A stretch of DNA of 7,360 nt. Source: Leucobacter sp. GTDB taxonomy: Bacteria; Actinomycetota; Actinomycetes; Actinomycetales; Microbacteriaceae. Below, one piece after another: positions 1 to 5,562 of the stretch. The stretch spans positions 1-7,360 of the forward strand of contig JAGNOB010000076.1 of assembly GCA_017990305.1 (NCBI GenBank), given 5' to 3'. Numbering within the stretch: position 1 is the stretch's first letter; every line of letters starts with the position of its first letter. A model generated the notes under the pieces. It made no database searches. It saw nothing but the letters and a program-made list of their open reading frames with translations, and had not been told where the DNA came from. The position numbers were made by a program, and so were the translations under genes.

Positions 1-239
1 CGAGCGTCGAGCCCAACGGCTCAGGCGGAGACGAGCTCTATACCGTCAGCTGCGACGTCGAATCGCTCCACGTGGTCTCGGGGGCGGTCGACGTGCAATT
101 CTCCGACCGCACCGTTTCGCTCACCCCAGGAGACACGCTCACATTCCCAGGCCGCACCCCACACACATGGCGGGCCGGCCCAACAGGCGCCGAAATTGCG
201 TGGATCCTCGTGCCCGCAGCCTGGAGCGGTTCGCGCTAA
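1..239 (+). CDS. C-terminal part of a cupin-domain protein, probable XRE/cupin transcriptional regulator (5' end outside window)
   Basis: The reading frame enters from the left edge (first full codon at base 3) and stops at TAA 237-239, giving 78 visible residues. They form one cupin_2 barrel. There is a VVSGAVDV strand-turn, then LTPGDTLTFPG followed by PHTW, which is the second cupin motif with its His, and a final hydrophobic strand ending IAWILVP. A small C-terminal cupin that ends at a strand like this is typical of bacterial XRE-type HTH regulators with a ligand-sensing cupin. The HTH itself would lie outside the window, so that assignment is inference. The first cupin motif lacks the usual HxH pair: the stretch before VVSG reads SCDVESLH. 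Metal binding may therefore be lost. The gene converges on the GntR gene with only 10 bases between the stop codons. Alternatively it is a stand-alone small cupin protein. Confidence 0.75.
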   Translation, partial: SVEPNGSGGDELYTVSCDVESLHVVSGAVDVQFSDRTVSLTPGDTLTFPGRTPHTWRAGPTGAEIAWILVPAAWSGSR

Positions 240-249
240 TCTCGGCTCG

Positions 250-891
250 CTACTCGCCGAGGCTCTCCCAGTTCTGGCGAGCAAGGGCCGCGGCCCCCTC
301 TGCGTCGCCATCGCGCATCGCGTCGACGATCCGCGCGTGCCGCTCGGGCGAAAGCCGCCCCGGCGTCGCCCCGAAGTGCAAGTACTCTGCACGGTGCAGC
401 ATCGGCGCTACGCCCTCAAGCTGCTCATCAATGAGCGGGTTCCCAGCCACACGCACAGGCACCCCGTGGAACGCATCGTCGGCACGAATCGCTTCTCCCG
501 CGTCGCCCTCGGCAATCGCCCGCCCCAGACGCGCATTCGCCGAGAGCATCTCGGCATAGTCCGCGTCCTCCATCTTGCCCACCGCGATCCGCGTTGCGAG
601 CGCGTGGAGTTCGCTGACGATCTGCTGCGCCCAGAACACACGCTGGGGATCCTCCGGGGCAACCGCAGTCAGCCGCCCGGGAGTCGAGATGACGAGCCCC
701 GCGCGCCCCAACCTCAAGAGCGCTTCCCGAATGGGCGTGCGGGAGACGCCGAGCCAGGCGCTGAGCTCGGCGTCACGCAGCTGTTCGCCGGGAAGCAGCT
801 CGCCGCGCACGATTGCGTCGCGGAGGCTCACGTACACGTCATCGCGCAAGAGCGTTCTCGCGTGCAGCTCACGCTGTGAAGGAACCGGCAT
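250..891 (-). CDS. GntR family transcriptional regulator, FCD (FadR C-terminal domain) subfamily; likely regulator of acdS
   Basis: This encodes a 213-residue regulator starting at ATG 889-891. Residues about 14-78 form the GntR winged helix-turn-helix: VYVSLRDAIVRGELLPGE, then the recognition region LGVSRTPIREALLRL, then a short wing. Residues about 85-208 are an all-helical FCD ligand-binding domain with the hallmark DxxxH (D138, H142), the following GN (150-151), ERH (H185) and the closing GDAEGAAAL helix. FCD proteins usually repress a neighbouring catabolic operon and are released by a small organic or amino acid. In many family members D-x3-H plus two later His bind a metal; here the last position is Asn207. 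In-frame starts at GTG 948 and ATG 945 exist, but they abut the operator palindrome and lack a ribosome site, and the added residues do not resemble the family. Divergent placement from acdS makes it the probable acdS regulator (inference). Confidence 0.9.
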   Translation of the reverse strand: MPVPSQRELHARTLLRDDVYVSLRDAIVRGELLPGEQLRDAELSAWLGVSRTPIREALLRLGRAGLVISTPGRLTAVAPEDPQRVFWAQQIVSELHALATRIAVGKMEDADYAEMLSANARLGRAIAEGDAGEAIRADDAFHGVPVRVAGNPLIDEQLEGVAPMLHRAEYLHFGATPGRLSPERHARIVDAMRDGDAEGAAALARQNWESLGE

Positions 892-929
892 CAGTCTCAA
901 CTCTCGTCGTCGTGATTCGAGGATATGGC

Positions 930-958
930 TTGACGCGCACCCCATCACGCAATATATT
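930..958 (+). promoter_or_regulatory. Sigma70-type promoter of acdS (TTGACG - 17 bp - TATATT)
   Basis: The -35 hexamer TTGACG (930-935) and -10 hexamer TATATT (953-958) each match the vegetative consensus at 5 of 6 positions, with the optimal 17-base spacing. Transcription would start near 964-966, giving a leader of roughly 60 bases before the GTG start of acdS. The -10 lies entirely inside a perfect 12-bp palindrome, so a bound repressor would block polymerase. Seen in the sequence; activity is inferred. Confidence 0.7.
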
Positions 959-960
959 GC
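949..960. promoter_or_regulatory. Candidate GntR operator: perfect palindrome GCAATATATTGC
   Basis: These twelve bases read identically on both strands and sit in an AT-rich island of a GC-rich region. The palindrome covers the acdS -10 element. Because it is symmetrical, it also offers a TATATT on the other strand for the divergent regulator gene, which would allow joint control of acdS and autoregulation. FCD-type GntR proteins commonly bind short AT-centred palindromes of this kind. That this protein binds here is inference. Confidence 0.6.
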
Positions 961-1011
961 ATATTACATCGGGTGAACTCACATCCAGACGACACCCGCC
1001 GACACGCAGTC

Positions 1012-1018
1012 AAAGGAG
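1012..1018 (+). promoter_or_regulatory. Shine-Dalgarno sequence fixing the acdS start (AAAGGAG)
   Basis: AAAGGAG lies 5 bases before GTG 1024-1026. It decides in favour of this start over the in-frame GTG at 973, which lies only about 8-10 bases downstream of the predicted transcription start, has no ribosome site, and would add 17 residues without family resemblance. Confidence 0.85.
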
Positions 1019-1023
1019 ACATC

Positions 1024-2070
1024 GTGAACGCATCGCACGCACTCGAACCTGGAATTGCCGGCCACAAGCGCTACCCGCTCACCTTCGGCCCAAGCCCCAT
1101 CCACAAACTGCAGCGCCTCACTGACAACCTCGGAGGCGCTCAGATCTGGGCAAAACGCGACGACTGCATCTCAGGGCTCGCATTCGGCGGAAACAAAACG
1201 CGCAAGCTCGAATACATCGTCCCCGACATCCTCGCCTCCGGCGCCGACACCATCGTCTCGATCGGCGGCGTCCAGTCCAACCACACCAGGCAGGTCGCGG
1301 CAACAGCCGCCCACCTCGGCCTGAAAGCCCGACTGGTGCAGGAGCGCTGGGTCGACTGGGACGACCCCGTCAACGACAAAGTCGGCAACATCGAACTCTC
1401 GCGGATCATGGGCGCCGACGTCAGGCTCGACCCGCGCGGCTTCGATATCGGCATTCGCGACAGCTGGGAAGAAGCCATCGCAGATGTGGAAGCCAGCGGT
1501 GGAAAGCCGTACGCGATCCCGGCCGGCGGCTCCGTGCACCCGCTCGGTGGCCTCGGATACGCCCACTGGGCGCAGGAGGTCGCAGAGCAGGAGGAACAAC
1601 TCGGCGTCTTTTTCGACACCATCATCGTGTGCGCGGTCACCGGGTCAACCCAGGCCGGAATGGTCGCCGGATTCGCCGCTTTAGAAGACGCGGGCGGCAG
1701 GCCCCGCAGGGTCATCGGGATCGACGCCTCAGCGACCCTCGACAAAACCATTGAGCAGGTCACGCGTATCGCCAACCACACCGCCGAGCTCATTGGGCTC
1801 GGCCGGGCGCTCCGCGACGACGAGATCACGATTCTTCCCGGATGGGAGGGCCCCGCCTACGGCATTCCAGACGCGTCAACAATCAACGCCATCACGTCGC
1901 TCGGCTCACTCGAGGGCGTCATCGTTGATCCGGTCTACGAGGGAAAGTCGATGGCGGGTCTCATGGATCTCGTGCGCGACGGCCGCATCCCGGCCGAGTC
2001 GAACGTGCTCTACGCCCACCTCGGCGGACAGCTCGCGCTCAACGCTTACTCCTCGGAGTTCGGCCGCTAG
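1024..2070 (+). CDS. acdS: 1-aminocyclopropane-1-carboxylate (ACC) deaminase
   Basis: This encodes a 348-residue cytosolic PLP enzyme that opens ACC, the plant ethylene precursor, to 2-oxobutyrate and ammonia. It follows the known Pseudomonas enzyme along its whole length. [11 protein letters not shown] lies near the N-terminus. [10 protein letters not shown] carries the PLP lysine K58 (K51 in Pseudomonas), and [11 protein letters not shown] carries the catalytic S85 (S78). [26 protein letters not shown] and DPVYEGKS (Y305, E306) follow, and YAHLGG carries L333. The Glu and Leu equivalent to E295 and L322 are the residues that separate true ACC deaminases from D-cysteine desulfhydrases of the same fold, and both are present. 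It is about ten residues longer than the usual 338, through a short N-terminal extension and an insertion near ALEDAGGRP. It is monocistronic, divergent from a GntR gene, behind a strong promoter with an overlapping palindrome, so substrate-induced derepression is likely. Confidence 0.95.
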   Translation: MNASHALEPGIAGHKRYPLTFGPSPIHKLQRLTDNLGGAQIWAKRDDCISGLAFGGNKTRKLEYIVPDILASGADTIVSIGGVQSNHTRQVAATAAHLGLKARLVQERWVDWDDPVNDKVGNIELSRIMGADVRLDPRGFDIGIRDSWEEAIADVEASGGKPYAIPAGGSVHPLGGLGYAHWAQEVAEQEEQLGVFFDTIIVCAVTGSTQAGMVAGFAALEDAGGRPRRVIGIDASATLDKTIEQVTRIANHTAELIGLGRALRDDEITILPGWEGPAYGIPDASTINAITSLGSLEGVIVDPVYEGKSMAGLMDLVRDGRIPAESNVLYAHLGGQLALNAYSSEFGR

Positions 2071-3260
2071 CCAGCCGGGAGCGTCTCAGCGAGCACCCGC
2101 AGCGTGTTGCCACCCATGATTGCGCGAATGTCCTCGCCGCCATACCCGCGGTTCATGAGTTCTTGAGTGATGATCGCGAGCTCGCTCGTGTCCCATGCGA
2201 CCTCAGTCGACCCGTCGTAGTCGCTTCCGAGTGCCGCAGTTTCAATACCGCCAACCTTCACGACGTGATCGATCGCGTCGACGACGGCTTCAGGGGTGAG
2301 CTCACATACAGCCGCGTCCCAATACCCAACACCGATAACGCCGCCCGTCTTCGCGATGCCCACAATTTCATCGTCAGTGAGATTTCGGTTCACATCGCAG
2401 GTTGCCTGCACGCCGCCGTGGCTCGCGACGACCGGCTTCGTCGACAGCTCGAGCACCTCGGCAATTGCCGGGTGACTCGCGTGCGCAATGTCAACGACGA
2501 TGCCCATCTCCTGCATCCGCGCAACAGCCGCACGACCCATGTCAGTGAGGCCACCCTTACCGACGCCGTGCATAGAATCCGCAAGCTCGTTGTCAAAGAA
2601 GTGCGTGAGCCCCGCCATGCGCATGCCCTTGTCGAAGAGCACATCGAGGTTCTTCGGGTCGCCCTCGAGGTTCTGTAGCCCCTCGACTGAGAAGAGGGCT
2701 CCGATGACCGGGTCGCCCGCGGCGCGGTCATCGAGAAGCTGCTGCAACTCCTGCTGGTTAGTGACAACCCGCAGTGCACCATCGGAAGCCGCCGCGTCAC
2801 GCTGCAGCTTGTCTGCGTGATACTTCGATCGTTCAAGCAAGGAGAACCATGTCTTCGGAGGCTGCAACTGCGCGACCGACAGCAACGTAATGTTGTCGGT
2901 GTCGCCCGTGTTCGAGTCGTAGTTCTGACCCTTCGGCGACTTTGATACGGAGGAGAACACCTGCAGCGCGACATTCCCGTCCTGCAACCTGGGCACGTCG
3001 ACATGGCCGCGATCCGCGCGGGTGTTGAGCGAGCGGTCCCACATGAGGGTGTCCGAGTGGAGATCCGCCACAGCGAGCTCGGCGTGCAGAGCACGCGCCT
3101 CGGGCGACACCTCGGGAATGGGGTCACCCGTGACCTCATTCATGCTCTTCTCGGCGATGCCTGGAGCGAGCGCGAAGAACGCGGTTCCCGCGAGGGCGAG
3201 CACAAGCACTCCGCCAATGATTGTTCGCTTCACCCAACGGCGCTGTTTAGGGGTTTCCAT
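2067..3260 (-). CDS. Membrane-anchored dipeptidase, peptidase family M19 (renal dipeptidase-like)
   Basis: This is a 397-residue zinc dipeptidase of the amidohydrolase fold, predicted to act outside the membrane. The N-terminus is basic (KQRRWVKR) followed by a hydrophobic helix at about 13-33, without a lipobox or a clear cleavage site, so it looks like a signal anchor; this also supports the ATG at 3258-3260. Every metal ligand of the family is visible: H68 and D70 (LHSDT), bridging E193 (FSVEG), H260 (DIAHAS), H281 (ASHGG) and D347 (GSDYDG). The substrate-side Arg292 (NRNL) is also present. The only two cysteines, C288 and C319, lie where renal dipeptidase has a disulfide, fitting an extracytoplasmic location. 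Likely substrates are dipeptides, possibly from cell-wall turnover; specificity cannot be read from sequence. It converges on acdS and its stop codon overlaps that of acdS. The tyrS terminator lies upstream, so it should have its own promoter, which I could not place convincingly. Confidence 0.93.
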   Translation of the reverse strand: METPKQRRWVKRTIIGGVLVLALAGTAFFALAPGIAEKSMNEVTGDPIPEVSPEARALHAELAVADLHSDTLMWDRSLNTRADRGHVDVPRLQDGNVALQVFSSVSKSPKGQNYDSNTGDTDNITLLSVAQLQPPKTWFSLLERSKYHADKLQRDAAASDGALRVVTNQQELQQLLDDRAAGDPVIGALFSVEGLQNLEGDPKNLDVLFDKGMRMAGLTHFFDNELADSMHGVGKGGLTDMGRAAVARMQEMGIVVDIAHASHPAIAEVLELSTKPVVASHGGVQATCDVNRNLTDDEIVGIAKTGGVIGVGYWDAAVCELTPEAVVDAIDHVVKVGGIETAALGSDYDGSTEVAWDTSELAIITQELMNRGYGGEDIRAIMGGNTLRVLAETLPAG

Positions 3261-3387
3261 AGCGAGAGACGTTAGCAGCGCGAGAACCTACGCCATGTAC
3301 CGCATAGAGGATTCATCTAATTTCATTGGCGTGCACCGGACAGAGATATATACACATTGCCTTGCGGGAGAGCGATCGGCCCGCACA

Positions 3388-3435
3388 GCAAAAGGCCGGT
3401 GGTGGGCCGCCGAAACGGCGCCCACCCCCGGCCTT
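3388..3435 (-). terminator. Rho-independent terminator of tyrS
   Basis: A long GC-rich hairpin lies 12 bases past the tyrS stop codon. The arms 3392-3412 and 3416-3435 pair over about 19 bp with one mismatch and one bulge around an AAA loop. Read on the minus strand, it ends in TTTT (3393-3390). The plus strand has no T-run after it, so it acts in the leftward direction only. It separates tyrS from the dipeptidase gene. Confidence 0.85.
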
Positions 3436-3446
3436 CGCCAAGGCGA

Positions 3447-4760
3447 CTACGCTCGCACAGCCGCCAGCGTCTTCTTGCCACGGCGCAACACGGCAAACTT
3501 GCCATGCAGCAGATCAGTCGCAGAAAGCTCAGCGTCCTCCGCCTCGACCTTGACGTTGTTCACGTACACGCCGCCCTGCGCGATCGCACGACGCCCCTCG
3601 CCGAGCCCCTTCACGAGGCCAGTATCTGTGAGGAGCTGAGCGATGCTCATACCAGCGGCACCCTCGGCCTGCGGCAGCTCCGAGACAGCACCGGCAAGCG
3701 ACAGCTCATCGAGTGCCGTGAGCTCACCCTGACCGAAGAGCGCCGCTGATGCGTCGATCGCACCCTGCGTCGCCTGCGTACCGTGCACGAGAGAGGTGAC
3801 CTCAAGCGCGAGGCGCTTCTGCGCTGCACGCTTGAACGGCTCCTCCGAGACCTGCGTCTCGTACTCCGCAATCTCGGCGCGCGTGAGGAACGTAAACACC
3901 TTCAAGCGGTCGATCACGTCGGCATCGGCCTGGTTCAGCCAGAACTGGTAGAACGCGTACGGCGAGCACATCTCCGGGTTCAACCAGATCGCGTTGCCCT
4001 CACTCTTGCCGAACTTCGTGCCGTCGGCGTTCGTGATGAGCGGAGTGCCGATCGCGTGCACGCTCGCGCCCTCTGCCTTGCGGATGAGATCGGTGCCGCT
4101 CGTGAGGTTGCCCCACTGGTCCGAGCCGCCCGACTGCAGCTTGCAGTCGTACTGCCGGTAGAGCTCGAGGTAGTCGAGGCTCTGCAGGATCTGGTAGCTG
4201 AACTCGGTGTAGCTGATGCCCTCGTCGGAGTCGAGGCGTTTCGCGACGATGTCCTTCTTGATCATCGTGCCGACGCGGAAGTACTTGCCGATGTCGCGGA
4301 GGAAGTCGATCGCGCTGAGCGGAGCGGTCCAGTCAAGGTTGTTCACGAGGCGAGCGGCGTTGTCGCCCTCGAAGCTCAGGTACTTCGAGACCTGCTCGCC
4401 GAGCGAGTCCACCCACTGCGCGACGGTCTCGCGGGAGTTCAGCGTGCGCTCAGACGTGGGGCGCGGATCGCCAATGAGTCCCGTCGATCCACCGACGAGT
4501 CCGAGGGGCATGTGTCCCTTGAGCTGCAGCCTGCGCATCAGCAGCAGCTGTACGAGGTGGCCGAGGTGCAGGCTCGCCGCGGTCGGGTCGAAGCCGCAAT
4601 AGTACGTGAACGGTTCGCCCTCAAGCAGTTCAGACAGCGCCGTAGCGTCCGTCGATACGTGGATCAGCCCGCGCCACTCCAGTTCATCCCACAGGGTGGG
4701 GAAGCTGTCGTCGATGCGCTGGTTGGCCATGAGCTCGGTGCGTTCGTTGGTTTCAGACAC
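3447..4760 (-). CDS. tyrS: Tyrosyl-tRNA synthetase (TyrS)
   Basis: This is a class I aminoacyl-tRNA synthetase that charges tRNA-Tyr in the cytoplasm; with the GTG start at 4758-4760 it has 437 residues. The HIGH-type signature is HLGH (65-68) within YYCGFDPTAASLHLGH, including the tyrosine-pocket Y54 and D58. Further pocket residues Y189, Q193 and D196 lie in FSYQILQSLDY. SDQWGN is at 213-218. The KMSKS-type motif is KFGKS (249-253), the form of the housekeeping TyrS class. The C-terminal ~65 residues are an S4 RNA-binding domain (GEGRRAIAQGGVYVNN). The frame is open far upstream to 5603, but that extension is antisense to the ABC transporter genes and resembles no TyrS. An alternative start is ATG 4728-4730, ten residues in; neither start has a good Shine-Dalgarno site. 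I prefer the GTG because VSETN resembles family N-termini and a -10 element lies exactly at leaderless distance from it. Confidence 0.95.
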   Translation of the reverse strand: MSETNERTELMANQRIDDSFPTLWDELEWRGLIHVSTDATALSELLEGEPFTYYCGFDPTAASLHLGHLVQLLLMRRLQLKGHMPLGLVGGSTGLIGDPRPTSERTLNSRETVAQWVDSLGEQVSKYLSFEGDNAARLVNNLDWTAPLSAIDFLRDIGKYFRVGTMIKKDIVAKRLDSDEGISYTEFSYQILQSLDYLELYRQYDCKLQSGGSDQWGNLTSGTDLIRKAEGASVHAIGTPLITNADGTKFGKSEGNAIWLNPEMCSPYAFYQFWLNQADADVIDRLKVFTFLTRAEIAEYETQVSEEPFKRAAQKRLALEVTSLVHGTQATQGAIDASAALFGQGELTALDELSLAGAVSELPQAEGAAGMSIAQLLTDTGLVKGLGEGRRAIAQGGVYVNNVKVEAEDAELSATDLLHGKFAVLRRGKKTLAAVRA

Positions 4761-4767
4761 GCCTCGC

Positions 4768-4773
4768 AGTTTA
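4768..4773 (-). promoter_or_regulatory. Candidate -10 element of tyrS (TAAACT), possible leaderless transcript
   Basis: On the minus strand TAAACT matches the actinobacterial TANNNT -10 pattern and is followed by exactly 7 bases before the tyrS GTG. Transcription would then begin at the first base of the start codon. No good -35 is seen at 17-18 bases upstream, where the sequence is GC-rich. A GAGG sits only 1 base from the GTG, too near to serve as a normal ribosome site. Confidence 0.4.
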
Positions 4774-4795
4774 CCGCGTTTACGAACACACGCGG

Positions 4796-4807
4796 GTACC
4801 GGGGTAC
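4796..4807. repeat. Small inverted repeat GTACC-GG-GGTAC upstream of the ABC operon
   Basis: Two 5-base arms with a 2-base spacer lie in the 106-base divergent gap between tyrS and the ABC transporter operon, 59 bases before the ATPase start codon. It could be an operator for the transporter operon, but short GC-rich inverted repeats are frequent by chance and no regulator gene is adjacent. I saw no convincing -35/-10 pair for the operon near it. Confidence 0.25.
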
Positions 4808-4866
4808 TAGGCCGTTGGCACCCGAGGCCGACGCGGCCCGCGCCGAACTCAGCAAAAGTGGGTGAT

Positions 4867-5562
4867 ATGACGAATGTGATCCTCAACGCAGACCGACTTA
4901 CCAAGCAGTACGGCAGCACATGGGCGCTCGCCGACGTCTCCATCTCGCTCGCCGAGGGCACGTCGACGGCGATCATGGGAGCGTCAGGCTCGGGTAAGAC
5001 CACCCTCCTCCACATGCTCGCAGGCATCCTCACGCCCGACTCGGGAACCGTGAACTTTGCAGGCCAGCCCATCAGCAAGCTCTCCGATGGCGAGCGCAGC
5101 CGGCTGCGCCGCGAGCAGTTCGGCTTCGTGTTCCAGCAGGGCCTCCTCATTCCCGAACTCACCGCCGCCGAGAATATTGCGCTCGCCTTGATGCTCAACG
5201 GTATGTCCAAGCGCGATGCGCTTGGGCCTGCGGCGCAGTGGCTCGGTGCGCTCGGGCTCGCGGGCCTCGAAGACCGGCGCATCGGCCAGCTCTCGGGCGG
5301 CCAGGCGCAGCGGGTCGCGATCGCCCGCGCGCAGGTCACGGGCGCCCGCGTGATCTTCGCCGACGAGCCAACCGGCGCACTCGACTCGAAGACGTCGCAG
5401 GACGTCATGAACGCGCTCCTCCACACGACATCAGGTAACGGCCGCACCCTCGTGGTCGTCACGCACGACCCGAACGTCGCCGCGCGCTGCCAGCGGGTCG
5501 TCACGCTCGCCGACGGGCGGATCATTGCCGACACGGCGGCCGGACAGGGGGCGCAGCGATGA
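4867..5562 (+). CDS. ABC transporter ATP-binding protein (MacB/LolD/FtsE-like family)
   Basis: This is a 231-residue ATPase subunit that would power the permease encoded directly downstream. All nucleotide-binding motifs are intact: Walker A GASGSGKT (38-45), Q-loop Q90 in FVFQQG, signature LSGGQ (142-146), Walker B VIFADE with catalytic E167, D-loop GALD (170-173) and H-loop H200 (VVTHD). The family exports or extracts lipoproteins, peptides or antibiotics, or transmits mechanical force, using FtsX-like permeases. ATG 4867 is chosen because MTNVILNADRLTKQYG aligns with family N-termini; the frame extends upstream to 4606 only as antisense to tyrS. The preceding AAGTGGGTGAT matches the ribosome-binding consensus AAGGAGGTGAT at 9 of 11 positions, though set close to the ATG. 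The stop codon overlaps the permease start as ATGA, so the two are translationally coupled. Confidence 0.93.
   Translation: MTNVILNADRLTKQYGSTWALADVSISLAEGTSTAIMGASGSGKTTLLHMLAGILTPDSGTVNFAGQPISKLSDGERSRLRREQFGFVFQQGLLIPELTAAENIALALMLNGMSKRDALGPAAQWLGALGLAGLEDRRIGQLSGGQAQRVAIARAQVTGARVIFADEPTGALDSKTSQDVMNALLHTTSGNGRTLVVVTHDPNVAARCQRVVTLADGRIIADTAAGQGAQR

Noticed and set aside
196..879. Plus-strand 227-codon frame
   Set aside because: Antisense to the GntR gene, whose product has clear domain motifs; the plus-strand product has none.
892..948. Longer GntR protein from GTG 948 or ATG 945
   Set aside because: These starts sit against the operator palindrome, have no ribosome-binding site and encode a stretch unlike GntR N-termini. 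A minus-strand promoter using the palindromic TATATT would begin transcription at or after them.
973..982. GTGA-AC-TCAC inverted repeat in the acdS leader, as a second operator
   Set aside because: Arms are only 4 bases and do not extend; expected by chance in a region of this size.
973..1023. Upstream GTG start for acdS, adding 17 residues
   Set aside because: It lies only about 8-10 bases after the predicted transcription start and has no ribosome site, whereas GTG 1024 has AAAGGAG at 5 bases and matches the family N-terminus.
1024..2070. D-cysteine desulfhydrase as the product
   Set aside because: The two diagnostic positions are Glu and Leu, as in ACC deaminase; desulfhydrases of this fold carry small hydroxyl residues there.
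3261..3387. Promoter for the dipeptidase gene around the TATATA at 3347-3352
   Set aside because: The AT-rich patch is suggestive, but no -35 stands at proper spacing on the minus strand, so I did not annotate it. Nothing else was found in this gap.
3783..4865. Plus-strand 360-codon frame
   Set aside because: Antisense to tyrS over almost its full length, with an Arg/Val/Ala/Leu-rich composition typical of a shadow frame; no domain visible.
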